Source: Mycobacterium sp. ITM-2016-00318
GTDB taxonomy: Bacteria; Actinomycetota; Actinomycetes; Mycobacteriales; Mycobacteriaceae
Direction: 5' to 3'
Assembly: GCF_002968285.2 (NCBI RefSeq)
Contig: NZ_CP134400.1
Coordinates: forward strand, 2,232,001 to 2,296,000
Length of the DNA stretch: 64,000 bases
Positions 20,172-29,092 of the stretch are shown piece after piece. Made by a program: the position numbers and the translations under genes. The notes beneath the pieces are model-generated. The model saw only the letters and a list, made by a program, of their open reading frames with translations. It was not told where the DNA came from and made no database searches. The stretch's first letter is position 1; the number at the start of each line of letters is the position of its first letter.

Positions 20172-20768
20172 GTGTCGGGCCAACCCTCCACCGATCCGGT
20201 GATCCCCCAGGCGAAGGTGGCGAACGTCGCCAATGTCCTCACCGGGCTGCGGTTGGTGTTGGTGCCGGTCTTCCTGATCGCGCTCTTCGCCGGCGACGGC
20301 CACGAAACAGCATGGCGCGTCACCGCTTTCGTCATCTTCGCGGTCGCGGTGATCACCGACCGGTTCGACGGCGCGCTGGCCCGCAGCTACGGAATCGAGA
20401 CCGACTTCGGCCGGCTGGCCGACCCCATCGCCGACAAGACGTTGATCGGCGCCGCGCTGATCGGCCTGTCCATGCTCGGCGAGCTGCCGTGGTGGGTGAC
20501 CGTGGTGATCCTTGTCCGCGAGATCGGGATCACGGGCCTGCGCTTCGCGGTGCTGCGGCACGGGGTGATCCCGGCCAGCCGCGGCGGCAAGCTCAAGACG
20601 CTCGTGCAGGCGGTCGCAATCGGGCTGTTCGTTTTGCCGCTGTCGGGCCCGTGGCTGACCGGCGCATGGGTCGTGATGGCCGCCGCGATCCTGCTCACCG
20701 TGCTCACCGGCATCGACTACGTAGTGTCCGCGATCCGCGATTCTCGCCGGCGAGTCGCAGGTCAGTGA
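20172..20768 (+). CDS. pgsA3: CDP-alcohol phosphatidyltransferase (PgsA3)
   Basis: This 198-aa integral membrane enzyme transfers a phosphatidyl group from CDP-diacylglycerol to an alcohol, probably glycerol-3-phosphate. The CAP signature DG-x2-AR-x8-G-x3-D-x3-D is complete ([23 protein letters not shown]). At least four hydrophobic helices are visible, including [21 protein letters not shown]. It matches Rv2746c and precedes clgR as in M. tuberculosis. A frame open from 19269 is an artefact that covers the argA antisense strand. Confidence 0.85.
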   Translation: MSGQPSTDPVIPQAKVANVANVLTGLRLVLVPVFLIALFAGDGHETAWRVTAFVIFAVAVITDRFDGALARSYGIETDFGRLADPIADKTLIGAALIGLSMLGELPWWVTVVILVREIGITGLRFAVLRHGVIPASRGGKLKTLVQAVAIGLFVLPLSGPWLTGAWVVMAAAILLTVLTGIDYVVSAIRDSRRRVAGQ

Positions 20769-20806
20769 CACCGGCACGGCCAATTCCCGCTGGAGTTGGC
20801 CCGCCG

Positions 20807-20834
20807 GGAACCATCTCGGGAGTCCCTGGCGTTG
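20807..20834 (+). promoter_or_regulatory. SigE-type promoter (GGAAC-18-CGTTG) for clgR-pspA
   Basis: GGAAC at 20807-20811 and CGTTG at 20830-20834 are separated by 18 bases, matching the mycobacterial SigE (ECF) consensus. In M. tuberculosis the clgR-pspA operon is driven by SigE under envelope stress, and this promoter sits at the same place, 31 bases before the clgR ATG. Confidence 0.68.
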
Positions 20835-20865
20835 CTCTAGTACCACCCAAGTGAAGGAGACCACG

Positions 20866-21198
20866 ATGGGGACATTGCTGCGCGAGGTCATCGGCGACGT
20901 GCTGCGTCGTGCCCGCATGGACCAGGGCCGCACGCTGCGCGAGGTGTCCGACGCCGCGCGCGTGAGCCTCGGCTACCTGTCGGAGGTCGAGCGGGGCCGC
21001 AAGGAAGCCTCGAGCGAACTCCTCGGCTCCATCTGCGGCGCTCTGGAGGTCCCGCTGTCGCGGGTGCTGTCCGACGCGGGCGACGAGATGGCCCGCGAGG
21101 AGCTCAAGGCGTTCATCCGCGAGTCGGCGACCGCCGCGAATATCGACGCCACCACCAAGGTCGTCATCCCGCACGCCGTGTCGATGGCGGTCGCCTAA
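20866..21198 (+). CDS. clgR: Transcriptional regulator ClgR
   Basis: This 110-aa XRE-type regulator activates Clp protease and other proteostasis genes, and in mycobacteria its own operon with pspA. The helix-turn-helix is at about residues 17-50 ([29 protein letters not shown]). The C-terminal end [16 protein letters not shown] resembles the degradation-prone tail of ClgR. The ATG at 20866 has an AAGGAG six bases upstream; an earlier GTG would include that ribosome-binding site. It lies directly downstream of the SigE-type promoter. Confidence 0.9.
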   Translation: MGTLLREVIGDVLRRARMDQGRTLREVSDAARVSLGYLSEVERGRKEASSELLGSICGALEVPLSRVLSDAGDEMAREELKAFIRESATAANIDATTKVVIPHAVSMAVA

Positions 21199-21275
21199 CT
21201 GTTCTGATCTGGGCCGAACCGATAGGTTGGCATTAGCAGTCGGCAGCAATTCCAGACACGAAGGCGGAACGAACC

Positions 21276-22103
21276 ATGGCCAATCCGTTCTCCAAGGCGT
21301 GGCGCTATCTGATGGCGCTGTTCAGCTCCAAGGTCGACGAGTACGCCGATCCGAAGGTGCAGATCCAGCAGGCCATCGAAGACGCGCAACGGCAGCACCA
21401 GGCGTTGACGCAGCAGGCGGCCCAGGTCATCGGCAACCAGCGCCAGCTGGAGATGCGGCTGAACCGCCAGCTCGCCGATATCGAGAAGCTGCAGGTCAAC
21501 GTCCGTCAGGCGCTGACGCTGGCCGATCAGGCCACGTCCGCCGGGGACGCCGCCAAGGCCACCGAGTACAACAATGCCGCTGAAGCGTTCGCCGCCCAAC
21601 TTGTCACCGCCGAGCAGAGCGTGGAAGACCTCAAGGGCCTGCACGATCAGGCGCTGCAGGCCGCGGGTCAGGCCAAGAAGGCCGTCGAGCAGAACGCGAT
21701 GATGCTGCAGCAGAAGATCGGCGAACGCACGAAGCTGCTCAGCCAGCTGGAGCAGGCCAAGATGCAGGAGCAGGTGAGCGCTTCGCTGCAGTCGATGAGC
21801 GAGCTCGCCGCCCCTGGTAACACCCCGACCCTCGACGAGGTCCGGCAGAAGATCGAACGTCGCTACGCCAACGCGATGGGCGCCGCCGAGCTCGCGCAGA
21901 ACTCCGTGCAGGGCCGCATGATGGAGGTGCAGCAGGCCAGCGTGCAGATGGCGGGTCACTCTCGGCTGGAGCAGATCCGGGCGTCCATGCGCGGCGAGGC
22001 GTTACCCTCTGGGGGCGCGTCCGGCGTGACGCCCGGCGCTGCGGCCCCCGCCACCCCCGCCTCGACGCCGGAGGCGACGCCCGAGAAGCCGATCGGCCAG
22101 TAG
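21276..22103 (+). CDS. pspA: Phage shock protein A homologue (35-kDa antigen)
   Basis: This 275-aa PspA/IM30/Vipp-family (ESCRT-III-like) protein supports the stressed inner membrane. It starts with the amphipathic helix [18 protein letters not shown] long coiled coil follows from about 25 to 225 ([39 protein letters not shown]), then a Pro/Ala-rich tail from about 245. It is the 35-kDa antigen Rv2744c of M. tuberculosis. ClgR activates it and PspA can sequester ClgR, making a feedback loop. It lies 77 bases after clgR. Confidence 0.92.
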   Translation: MANPFSKAWRYLMALFSSKVDEYADPKVQIQQAIEDAQRQHQALTQQAAQVIGNQRQLEMRLNRQLADIEKLQVNVRQALTLADQATSAGDAAKATEYNNAAEAFAAQLVTAEQSVEDLKGLHDQALQAAGQAKKAVEQNAMMLQQKIGERTKLLSQLEQAKMQEQVSASLQSMSELAAPGNTPTLDEVRQKIERRYANAMGAAELAQNSVQGRMMEVQQASVQMAGHSRLEQIRASMRGEALPSGGASGVTPGAAAPATPASTPEATPEKPIGQ

Positions 22104-22121
22104 CCGGTTTCGGAGGATGCC

Positions 22122-22946
22122 GTGAAGCAGCGCTCGACATCGAGTAGGCCGGAGGCCTGGCGATCGCTGGTGCAACGCGGGGTTGACACCGCCGCCGAGC
22201 TGTCCGATGTGCTGGCTCAGAAGCTCAATTCCGCGGCCGACCCGCGCGCCAAGCAACTGCGCAAGCGCAAATGGGCGCTGTGGTTGACGCTGTTCTTCAC
22301 GGCGTCGTGCCTGTTCCTCATCTTCGTGACGTGGCTGCTTGCGACGTGGAACACGCCGGCGTGGGCGCTGTTCATCCCCGCGCCGATCGCCGTCGGCGCC
22401 GGTTTTCTGGCCACGCTGGCGTTTCTGCGCTACCGCTGGTTGCGAGGAGAGCCGTTGCCTCCGCAGCGGTCGCGCGCGACGCGCCGGCCGCCGCCGTTCG
22501 GCTCGGCCGCCCGGCAGCCGATGGCCGCACTCGCTGCGTCGGAGCGCGGGCTGTTCTCGCTCGTCAGCGTGATGGAACGCGGTGCAATGCTGCCCGACAG
22601 CGAGTTGCGTGAACTGATCGCGGTCGCCAACCGATCCGCCGCGACCATGGCGGCGACCGCCAACGAGGTGGTGTCGATGGAGCGGGCGATCGCCAACGCG
22701 CCCGGGTCACGCGCACATCTCTCACCGACGATCAGCGCGTTCACGGCACAGCTCGACAACGGCGCCCGCCAGTACAACGACATGGTCACCGCCGCAGCGC
22801 AACTGGTGTCGGCCGCCAACACCGGGCCGATGTCGAGTTCGCCGATGTCGCAGCAGCGCTACCGAGACGAACTGGGTAACGCCACCGACCGGCTCACCGG
22901 CTGGGCGCAGGCTTTCGAGGAACTCGGCCAGCTCAGAAGGGCGTAA
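22122..22946 (+). CDS. pspM: PspA-associated membrane protein PspM
   Basis: This 274-aa protein corresponds to Rv2743c, the membrane partner of the mycobacterial Psp system. Two adjacent transmembrane helices lie at about residues 53-76 and 82-105 (WALWLTLFFTASCLFLIF and WALFIPAPIAVGAGFL). A cytosolic helical C-terminal part follows. GGAGG precedes the GTG start, 18 bases after the pspA stop. The gene ends against the convergent ephG with no spacer, so no pspN (Rv2742c-like) gene follows here as it does in M. tuberculosis. Confidence 0.8.
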   Translation: MKQRSTSSRPEAWRSLVQRGVDTAAELSDVLAQKLNSAADPRAKQLRKRKWALWLTLFFTASCLFLIFVTWLLATWNTPAWALFIPAPIAVGAGFLATLAFLRYRWLRGEPLPPQRSRATRRPPPFGSAARQPMAALAASERGLFSLVSVMERGAMLPDSELRELIAVANRSAATMAATANEVVSMERAIANAPGSRAHLSPTISAFTAQLDNGARQYNDMVTAAAQLVSAANTGPMSSSPMSQQRYRDELGNATDRLTGWAQAFEELGQLRRA

Positions 22947-23384
22947 TCACATCGTCGGCCGCAGCGCCGGCACGAATGTGCCGACAAGTCCGCGCACCGT
23001 TCCCTTCACGACGTCGAGCAGATCGAAATAGTCCCGCCACAGGGTGATCTTGCCGCCGTGCACCTCGAAGACACCGCACACCCAGAACTGCATGCGAACG
23101 GGGCCGAAGATCAGCGCGTCGGTGCGCTCGGTCAGCACCGCGTTGCCTTCGGCGGCGATCCGGTGAAACTTGACCTCGAAGCCGACCCGTCCTTGCCCGC
23201 GGCGGAAGATGCCGACAATGCGCTTGCGACCCCGCATGGTGGGGTAGCCGACGTTCTCCCAAACGATGTTGTCGGCCAGGCTCGCGTCAGCCGTATCGAA
23301 ATCCTGGTCCTGTAGCGCGTAGAGGAACGTCTCGACTACCCGTGCGTTGGCCGTGGTGTCCACTGCTGGTGTGCTCGCCGTCAT
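22947..23384 (-). CDS. ephG: Limonene-1,2-epoxide hydrolase family protein EphG
   Basis: This 145-aa protein belongs to the cone-shaped alpha+beta fold of limonene-epoxide hydrolases. The expected catalytic Asp-Arg-Asp set is visible as Arg87-x-Asp89 (ERTDAL) and Asp118 (WRDYFD). The homologue Rv2740 hydrolyses bulky lipophilic epoxides such as cholesterol 5,6-oxide. The stop abuts the pspM stop. The upstream gap to the glycosyltransferase gene is only 41 bases and holds both promoters. Confidence 0.82.
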   Translation of the reverse strand: MTASTPAVDTTANARVVETFLYALQDQDFDTADASLADNIVWENVGYPTMRGRKRIVGIFRRGQGRVGFEVKFHRIAAEGNAVLTERTDALIFGPVRMQFWVCGVFEVHGGKITLWRDYFDLLDVVKGTVRGLVGTFVPALRPTM

Positions 23385-23425
23385 GGCCTCAGCCTAGTGG
23401 CGGCACGCTGTGGCAGGGTAGCCCC

Positions 23426-24598
23426 ATGCGCGTCGCCGTGGTCGCAGGACCGGATCCCGGGCACGCCTTTCCCGCGCTCGCGCTGTGCCGGAAGTTCCTC
23501 GCTGCAGGCGACTCGCCGACGTTGCTGACCGGTACGCAATGGCTGGACACCGCCCGCTCGGTGGGGGTCGACGCAGTCGAGCTGATCGGGCTCGACCCCA
23601 CCGCGCTGGACGACGACACCGACGCAGGCGCGAAGATCCATCAACGAGCGGCGCGAATGGCGGTGCTCAATGTTCCGGTGCTGCGCGATCTCGCGCCGGA
23701 CCTCGTGGTGTCGGACGTGATCACCGCCTGCGGCGGGCTCGCCGCAGAGCTGCTCGGCATTCCGTGGGTCGAGCTGAACCCCGCCCCGTTGTATCGGCCG
23801 TCGAAGGGGCTTCCGCCGATCGGCAGCGGGCTGGCGCCTGGCGTGGGGATACGCGGCAGGCTGCGCGATGCCGTGCTGCGGGCGCTGACCGCACGGGCAT
23901 GGCAGGCGGGCATTCGCCAGCGTTCGACGGTCAGGGTCGAGATCGGCTTACCCGCAACCGATCCCGGGCCGCTGCGCCGGCTCATCGCGACATTGCCCGC
24001 GCTGGAGGTGCCGCGCCCGGATTGGCCCGACGAAGCGGTGGTCGTTGGTCCGTTGCACTTCGAACCGACCGATGCGGTGCTGGATATCCCGCCGGGCGAC
24101 GGCCCCGTCGTGGTCGTCGCACCGTCCACAGCGGTCACCGGCGCAGTCGGTCTGACCGAGATCGCGCTGTCGACCCTGAAGCCGGGAGCGGTACTGCCCG
24201 ACGGCGCGCGTGTGGTCATCTCGCGGCTCGGCGGCGATGACATCGACGTCCCGCCCTGGGCGGTCGTCGGACTGGGCAGACAGGACCAGCTGCTGTCGCA
24301 GGCCGACCTGGTGATCTGCGGCGGCGGCCACGGCATGGTGTCGAAAACCCTGATGGCCGGGGTGCCGATGGTCGTGGTGCCCGGCGGCGGCGATCAGTGG
24401 GAGATCGCGAACCGCCTTGTGCGACAAGGAAGTGCACAGCTGATACGGCCGCTTGGGCCGGAGGCGTTGGCGGCGGCGGTCACCGCGGTGCTGTCGTCCG
24501 CGCGTTACGCCGAGGCGGCTCGGCGGGCGGCGGCCAGCATCGCCGACGTCGCAGACCCCGTGCGGGTATGTCACGACGCAATGGCGACGCCGGCCTAG
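23426..24598 (+). CDS. UGT/MGT-type glycosyltransferase (GT1 family)
   Basis: This 390-aa protein corresponds to Rv2739c. The N-terminal acceptor domain starts RVAVVAGPDPGHAFPALALC with the conserved His. The C-terminal donor domain has the GT-B signature CGGGHGMVSKTLMAGVPMVVVPGGGDQWEIANRL near residues 300-333. This Gly/His/Asp-Gln pattern is the nucleotide-sugar site of GT1 enzymes. Sugar and acceptor are unknown. The stop overlaps the convergent hemerythrin-family gene by four bases. Confidence 0.82.
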   Translation: MRVAVVAGPDPGHAFPALALCRKFLAAGDSPTLLTGTQWLDTARSVGVDAVELIGLDPTALDDDTDAGAKIHQRAARMAVLNVPVLRDLAPDLVVSDVITACGGLAAELLGIPWVELNPAPLYRPSKGLPPIGSGLAPGVGIRGRLRDAVLRALTARAWQAGIRQRSTVRVEIGLPATDPGPLRRLIATLPALEVPRPDWPDEAVVVGPLHFEPTDAVLDIPPGDGPVVVVAPSTAVTGAVGLTEIALSTLKPGAVLPDGARVVISRLGGDDIDVPPWAVVGLGRQDQLLSQADLVICGGGHGMVSKTLMAGVPMVVVPGGGDQWEIANRLVRQGSAQLIRPLGPEALAAAVTAVLSSARYAEAARRAAASIADVADPVRVCHDAMATPA

Positions 24599-25152
24599 GT
24601 ATTGCGTCCGCTGAGCGCGTCGCGCATCCGGTCGATCAACCCGACACCGGGGCCAAGGATCTTGTTGGCCGGCGGCTTGTCCGGCGCCGACGGGTGGGGC
24701 CGCGTCGGCGCCAGCTTCTTTGCGGTTTCGAACTTCTGGCCGAGCTCGGTCAGCTCCTCCACGGTGCACTCCTTCCGCAGCTTCGGCAGCAGATCGCCTT
24801 CCTCGTCCTCGATGTGATGTCGGATTTCTTTGATCAATTCGGCGACGAGCTTGTCGAACTCGGCACCCTCGTCATCGGTTTTCTCGATCTTCTTCATGAT
24901 CTCTTCGGCTTCGGCGTGTTCGTGCAACTCGTGATCGGCGATCTTGTCACCGTCCGGCACCACCCGGCGCGCGGTCGGATAGAGGTACATCTCCTCGCCG
25001 ACCGAGTGCCGTACCAATTCGGTGATCGCATGCTCGACGAGTTGACGACGGGTGGCCGGGTCGTGATCGCTCTCAAGCTCTTTGAAGATGTCTTCGACCT
25101 CACGGTGGTCGGTGATGATGTCGTCAACGATGTCTTTGTGGGGTGTGTTCAT
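24595..25152 (-). CDS. Hemerythrin HHE domain protein
   Basis: This 185-aa protein has a four-helix hemerythrin-like domain with the expected His/Glu ligands of a di-iron site: DIITDHREVEDIF, ITELVRHSVGEEMYLYP, HELHEHAEAEEIMKK and IKEIRHHIEDEEGDLLPKL. The C-terminal 50 residues are Pro-rich. Mycobacterial hemerythrin-like proteins have been linked to H2O2 and NO responses, but this one is not assigned. The ATG at 25152 replaces a longer frame without domain support. Confidence 0.8.
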   Translation of the reverse strand: MNTPHKDIVDDIITDHREVEDIFKELESDHDPATRRQLVEHAITELVRHSVGEEMYLYPTARRVVPDGDKIADHELHEHAEAEEIMKKIEKTDDEGAEFDKLVAELIKEIRHHIEDEEGDLLPKLRKECTVEELTELGQKFETAKKLAPTRPHPSAPDKPPANKILGPGVGLIDRMRDALSGRNT

Positions 25153-25244
25153 GGTGGTTCTACTTAGGGCTGAAGGTGTTATACCGCCCCGGGATACCCC
25201 GCCTGGCCGCGCTGACACCGGAGTGCGTCGGTACGTTGGCAAGT

Positions 25245-25439
25245 GTGCGGTTGACCGAATTCAATGAGCTTGTCGAGGGCCACTTCGGGCCCGTGCGGGG
25301 GCGGTCTCTGCTCATCGACCACGTACTGACCGGGTTGGGCGGGCGTACCGCAGCGCAGGCGATCGAGGACGGCGTCGATCCCCGTGACGTCTGGCGGGCG
25401 CTGTGCGCCGACTTCGACGTCCCGCGTGATCAATGGTGA
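25245..25439 (+). CDS. DUF3046 protein (Rv2738c-type)
   Basis: This 64-aa small protein matches the DUF3046 family, normally found immediately upstream of recA in mycobacteria (Rv2738c). The sequence begins RLTEFNELVEGHFGPVRG and contains LTGLGGRTAAQAIEDGVDPRDVW. Its function is unknown. The GTG at 25245 gives the family's length. Here the hydrogenase island separates it from recA by about 15 kb, and its stop faces the stop of the island's last gene with four bases between. Confidence 0.75.
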   Translation: MRLTEFNELVEGHFGPVRGRSLLIDHVLTGLGGRTAAQAIEDGVDPRDVWRALCADFDVPRDQW

Positions 25440-25443
25440 CTGC

Positions 25444-25905
25444 CTAGCGCCGATCCTCGGCGCGGTGTGTTCCTCCTGTGTGCGAGGGGCCTACCCGGTC
25501 GTCGGCGGTGTCGGATTCCGACGCTTGAGAAGCGGGCTGCTCGTCGGCCGGAGACGCCGTAGCACCGCCCGGAGTACTGCCGGGCGCCTGCGACTTGTAG
25601 TCCGAATCCGTGGTCGGGGCAGTCGCACCCCCGGTTCTCGCGCCTGCTCCCTCGCCGCTGCCCGGCTTCGCTTCCGTCTGACGTCCCTCGTAGGGCGGTG
25701 TCTCCGGCTTCACGTCGTGGGGTGGCTCGTTGGTGAATTTCGTTTCGAAGTCCGCTTCGTCGCCGTGGGTGGGCACCGATTCATCACCTTCATAGGTACC
25801 CGATGGGCGATCCTCGCCACCCGACGGCGCGTCTGATCCGGTGTCCCGCGCGCCGGGCGCCGGCTCTCCGGCGAAGCGATCTTGTGGGTCTTGTGGGCTG
25901 CTCAT
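25444..25905 (-). CDS. Disordered low-complexity hypothetical protein at the island edge
   Basis: This 153-aa protein is dominated by Gly, Ser, Pro, Asp, Glu, Thr and Ala with almost no hydrophobic core; SQASESDTADDRVGPSHTGG is typical. No domain or membrane segment is visible, and it is probably intrinsically disordered. Its ATG overlaps the stop of the preceding DUF6390-like gene (TGATG), so it is translated as the last gene of the hydrogenase island. I do not know a function. Confidence 0.55.
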   Translation of the reverse strand: MSSPQDPQDRFAGEPAPGARDTGSDAPSGGEDRPSGTYEGDESVPTHGDEADFETKFTNEPPHDVKPETPPYEGRQTEAKPGSGEGAGARTGGATAPTTDSDYKSQAPGSTPGGATASPADEQPASQASESDTADDRVGPSHTGGTHRAEDRR

Positions 25906-26615
25906 CAGTACTCCTCACTCTTTTCGTTGCTTCTCGCCTCATTGACGAAGTCCAACGTTCTTTGCGTCGCCTCGGCGAGCGCGTCGCGTTCGGCAGCGGT
26001 AATGCTCGCGCACACCCAGTCCCAGTGAGCGCCGACGAGATCGCCCGCTGCGGGCCCAGGCATCAACGATGTCCCGTCCTTGCGCCATCGCACTCGCTCC
26101 CGACCGGTGCTTCCGAGCCCGAGCGTGCCGGAGTCGAACACCAAGGGGGCCGACGTGATCACCACATGGTCACCGTCGACGAACTCCACAGTGCCCCAAC
26201 GGATGCGGCAGTCCTGCAGCACCCTCAGCGGTGTCGTCGCGTCGCGATCAAGGAATCGCACCCACGGATATACGACGAAGACGTGGAAACTGTGGTGGGC
26301 CAGAGCGGTTGCCACGGGAATGTCGTCGAGCATGCCGGTGACCTGACCGGCGAAGGCGCTGCGCAGCCGCGTCAACAGCTCATCGGGGTCGACCTGGTCG
26401 AGCAGCGGGCCGCCCACCCAGTAGTTGCGCACCACATCGTCATCGAGCGGGTCGGCGAGGCCCGCCGCGCTGGCGATGGCCTGCAGATACGGCCATGCGC
26501 CATCGAAATCCTCCGCGTGAGAGGCGAGTTCGCCCGCAGGGGTGTCGGCCGGACCGCAGTACCCGAGCTCGTTCGGCGGGAACGCATAGCGGGCGAACAA
26601 CTCGCGGCCGGACAT
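25905..26615 (-). CDS. Hydrogenase-associated protein of unknown function (DUF6390-like)
   Basis: This 236-aa soluble protein has no recognisable catalytic motif. It begins with an aromatic-rich segment (LFARYAFPPNELGYCGP), contains HSFHVFVVYPWVRFL in the middle and ends in a helical charged tail. I recall this as the DUF6390 family, which travels with group 1h hydrogenase clusters; the family number is from memory. The gene starts directly after the hypE stop, with no spacer, and shares one base with the next gene. A role in hydrogenase assembly is inferred from context only. Confidence 0.6.
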   Translation of the reverse strand: MSGRELFARYAFPPNELGYCGPADTPAGELASHAEDFDGAWPYLQAIASAAGLADPLDDDVVRNYWVGGPLLDQVDPDELLTRLRSAFAGQVTGMLDDIPVATALAHHSFHVFVVYPWVRFLDRDATTPLRVLQDCRIRWGTVEFVDGDHVVITSAPLVFDSGTLGLGSTGRERVRWRKDGTSLMPGPAAGDLVGAHWDWVCASITAAERDALAEATQRTLDFVNEARSNEKSEEY

Positions 26616-27677
26616 TCAGCAGATCCGCGGTAGCTGTTCGCCGATGGGCAGGTCCACGACACGGGTTCCGCCCAGCGCCGTCTTCGCCGAGACCATCCCA
26701 GGGTGCTCGTTCACGCATTCGCCGATGATCGTGGCGCGCGCACCCAGTGGGTGCCCGCGCATCGCGGCCAGCACCCGCTCGGCATCGGCGGCGGGGACGA
26801 ACGCCAACAGCTTGCCCTCATTCGCCACATACAGCGGATCGAGGCCAAGCAGGCCACACGCGTCGCGCACCTGCGCGGGAATCGGGAAGGCGCGCTCATC
26901 AAGCGCGACACCGACCTTCGCGGTCCTTGCGATCTCGTTCAGTGTCGCTGCGACGCCACCCCTCGTGGGGTCGCGAAGCACGTGGATATCGGCGCCGGTG
27001 TCGAGCATCGCCGCGACCAGCCCGTGCAGCGGCGCAGTATCGCTTGCGACGGTTGTCGCGAATTCCAGTCCCTCCCGGCAACTCATCACCGCAACGCCGT
27101 GCACCCCGATATCGCCGCTGACGATGACGACGTCGCCGGGGGCGGCACGCTGCGGACGGATGTCGGCACGCTCGTCGACCAGGCCGATCCCCGCTGTGTT
27201 GATGTACACGCCGTCGCCGTGACCGGAGTCGACGACCTTGGTGTCTCCGGTCACGAGTTTGACGCCGGCGGCCATCGCGGCCGTGCCGACGGCCTGAGCC
27301 ACACGGGCGAGCGCGTCGAGGGGAGTGCCTTCTTCGAGGATGAACGCGGTCGACATCACCATCGGCTTGGCGCCCGCCATCGCCAGATCGTTGACCGTAC
27401 CGTTGACGGCGAGATCCCCGATCGTGCCGCCGGGGAACACCATCGGCTTGACGACGAAGGAGTCGGTGGAGAAGGCCAGGCGGGTGTTTCCGATGTTCAC
27501 CACCGCCGAATCGCCCATCCCCGCGTCGGCCGCAGGCCCGAACGCAGGCAGGAAGAGATGCTCGATCAGTTCACCCGACATCGCCCCGCCGCCGCCGTGC
27601 CCCATCACGATGTTGGGCGCGTCACGCAGCGGGGCGGGACACACCCACGACTCCATGTCTATCTGTGCATCAGGCAT
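26616..27677 (-). CDS. hypE: [NiFe]-hydrogenase maturation protein HypE
   Basis: This 353-aa enzyme dehydrates a carbamoylated C-terminal cysteine to thiocyanate, the source of the CN ligands of the active-site iron. The protein ends PRIC, the essential C-terminal Cys. The N-terminal ATP-binding AIR-synthase-like domain includes [14 protein letters not shown] and [23 protein letters not shown] and [15 protein letters not shown] are typical HypE segments. It overlaps hypD by eight bases and works with HypF, which supplies the carbamoyl group. Confidence 0.93.
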   Translation of the reverse strand: MPDAQIDMESWVCPAPLRDAPNIVMGHGGGGAMSGELIEHLFLPAFGPAADAGMGDSAVVNIGNTRLAFSTDSFVVKPMVFPGGTIGDLAVNGTVNDLAMAGAKPMVMSTAFILEEGTPLDALARVAQAVGTAAMAAGVKLVTGDTKVVDSGHGDGVYINTAGIGLVDERADIRPQRAAPGDVVIVSGDIGVHGVAVMSCREGLEFATTVASDTAPLHGLVAAMLDTGADIHVLRDPTRGGVAATLNEIARTAKVGVALDERAFPIPAQVRDACGLLGLDPLYVANEGKLLAFVPAADAERVLAAMRGHPLGARATIIGECVNEHPGMVSAKTALGGTRVVDLPIGEQLPRIC

Positions 27678-28770
27678 TGGTCACCTCGAGCCGCCGGTAA
27701 AGGTAGTACGCCGCGCATGCACCCTCGGAAGAGACCATGGTCGCGCCCAACGGATTTCGAGGTGTGCACAGTGTGCCGAACGCCGAGCACTCATGCGGTT
27801 TGATGTGACCCTGCAGCACCTCGCCGGAGCGGCACACCGCTGACTCCTCGGTATGTATGTCGGTGACGGCGAACCGGTGTTCGGCGTCGAATTCGCGGTA
27901 CGCATGAGACAGCCGCCAGCCACTGCTCGGAATCATGCCTATACCTCGCCAGGCCCGGTCAGTGACGTCGAAGACGTCGAGCAGCATTGCTTTGGCTGCC
28001 GGGTTGCCCGTGTCCTGCACTGCGCGCGGATAGGCATTCTCCAGTTCGTGCCTTCCGGACTCCAGTTGCAGAACCGTGCGCCGGATACCCTCCAGGATGT
28101 CCAGAGGCTCGAATCCGGTCACGACGATCGGGATGCCGTATTTGTCGCACAGGGGTGGGTACTCGTCGGTTCCCATCACAGTGCAGACATGGCCTGCGGC
28201 AAGGAATGCCTGCACGCGGCACGTCGGGGACTCCATGATCGCCGAGATCGCGGGCGGCACCAGCACATGGGACACCAGCAACGAGAAGTTCTCGATACCA
28301 CGCCGTTTCGCCTCGTACACGGTCATCGCGTTGGCAGGCGCCGTCGTCTCGAACCCGATGCCGAAGAACACCACCTGCTTCGTCGGGTTGTCCCGCGCGA
28401 TGTTGAGCGCGTCGAGCGGGGAGTACACCACCCGCACGTCGCCGCCCTCGCTCTTGACCCGGAACAGGTCCTTGTCGCTTCCGGGCACCCGGAGCATGTC
28501 GCCGAACGAACAGAAGATCACGTCGGGACGCGAGGCGATCTCCAGCGCCTTGTCGATCACCTCCAGTGGCGTGACGCAGACCGGGCAGCCCGGCCCGTGA
28601 ATCATCTCGATGGTATCGGGAAGCAGTTGGTCGATGCCGTGCCGGATGATCGAATGCGTCTGGCCGCCACATACTTCCATGATCGACCACCGCCGGCTGG
28701 TCGCCGCCCTGATCTCGTCGACCAGCTTGCGGGCCAGCTCAGGATCGCTGAATTCGTCAAGGTACTTCAT
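27670..28770 (-). CDS. hypD: [NiFe]-hydrogenase maturation protein HypD
   Basis: This 366-aa iron-sulphur scaffold assembles Fe(CN)2CO together with HypC. The family cysteines are visible: Cys34 in MEVCGGQTH, Cys62 and Cys65 in [10 protein letters not shown], and a distal set near the C terminus ([28 protein letters not shown]) that holds the [4Fe-4S] cluster. The ATG overlaps the stop of the upstream hypC (ATGA), so the HypC and HypD partners are translationally coupled. Confidence 0.94.
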   Translation of the reverse strand: MKYLDEFSDPELARKLVDEIRAATSRRWSIMEVCGGQTHSIIRHGIDQLLPDTIEMIHGPGCPVCVTPLEVIDKALEIASRPDVIFCSFGDMLRVPGSDKDLFRVKSEGGDVRVVYSPLDALNIARDNPTKQVVFFGIGFETTAPANAMTVYEAKRRGIENFSLLVSHVLVPPAISAIMESPTCRVQAFLAAGHVCTVMGTDEYPPLCDKYGIPIVVTGFEPLDILEGIRRTVLQLESGRHELENAYPRAVQDTGNPAAKAMLLDVFDVTDRAWRGIGMIPSSGWRLSHAYREFDAEHRFAVTDIHTEESAVCRSGEVLQGHIKPHECSAFGTLCTPRNPLGATMVSSEGACAAYYLYRRLEVTNA

Positions 28771-29078
28771 GACAACACCTCAGAACTTCCATTGGGGTTC
28801 GCCGTCCCGGCCTGCTTGGCGGCGAGTTCGAACCCGTCGCCGAATTCCTCCTTGAGCACGCCCAGGTGCTCGAATTCCGCCAGTGTGCGCTTCGCCGATT
28901 CCTCGTCGAGCACCTGCAACGCGAAACCCACATGGACCACGACGTACTGCCCGACTCGAGCATCGGGTATGTACTGCAGGCAGACTTCCTTCTGAATGCC
29001 GCCGAAGTCGACGATGGACATCATCGTCCCTTCGCGGTCCTCGATGCTGGTGATCTTCCCCGGTACCGCCAGGCACAT
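28767..29078 (-). CDS. hypC: [NiFe]-hydrogenase chaperone HypC (copy 1)
   Basis: This 103-aa HypC/HupF-family chaperone begins MCLAVPGKI, with the essential Cys2 that carries the iron-ligand unit. [19 protein letters not shown] completes the OB-like domain. A C-terminal extension of about 25 residues after the usual domain ([20 protein letters not shown]) is unlike the second HypC of this island. AGGGAGG precedes the ATG. It sits between hypF and hypD and is coupled to hypD by ATGA. Confidence 0.9.
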   Translation of the reverse strand: MCLAVPGKITSIEDREGTMMSIVDFGGIQKEVCLQYIPDARVGQYVVVHVGFALQVLDEESAKRTLAEFEHLGVLKEEFGDGFELAAKQAGTANPNGSSEVLS

Positions 29079-29092
29079 GAGTGCCTCCCTTC

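Noticed and set aside
19269..20768. A 499-codon open frame spanning the peroxiredoxin 3' end, argA antisense and pgsA3
   Set aside because: Only the last 198 codons encode a real protein (PgsA3); the rest is antisense to argA and lacks domain content. High GC keeps such shadow frames open.
21199..21275. A ClgR operator between clgR and pspA
   Set aside because: No convincing palindromic motif could be picked out by eye; binding would need footprinting.
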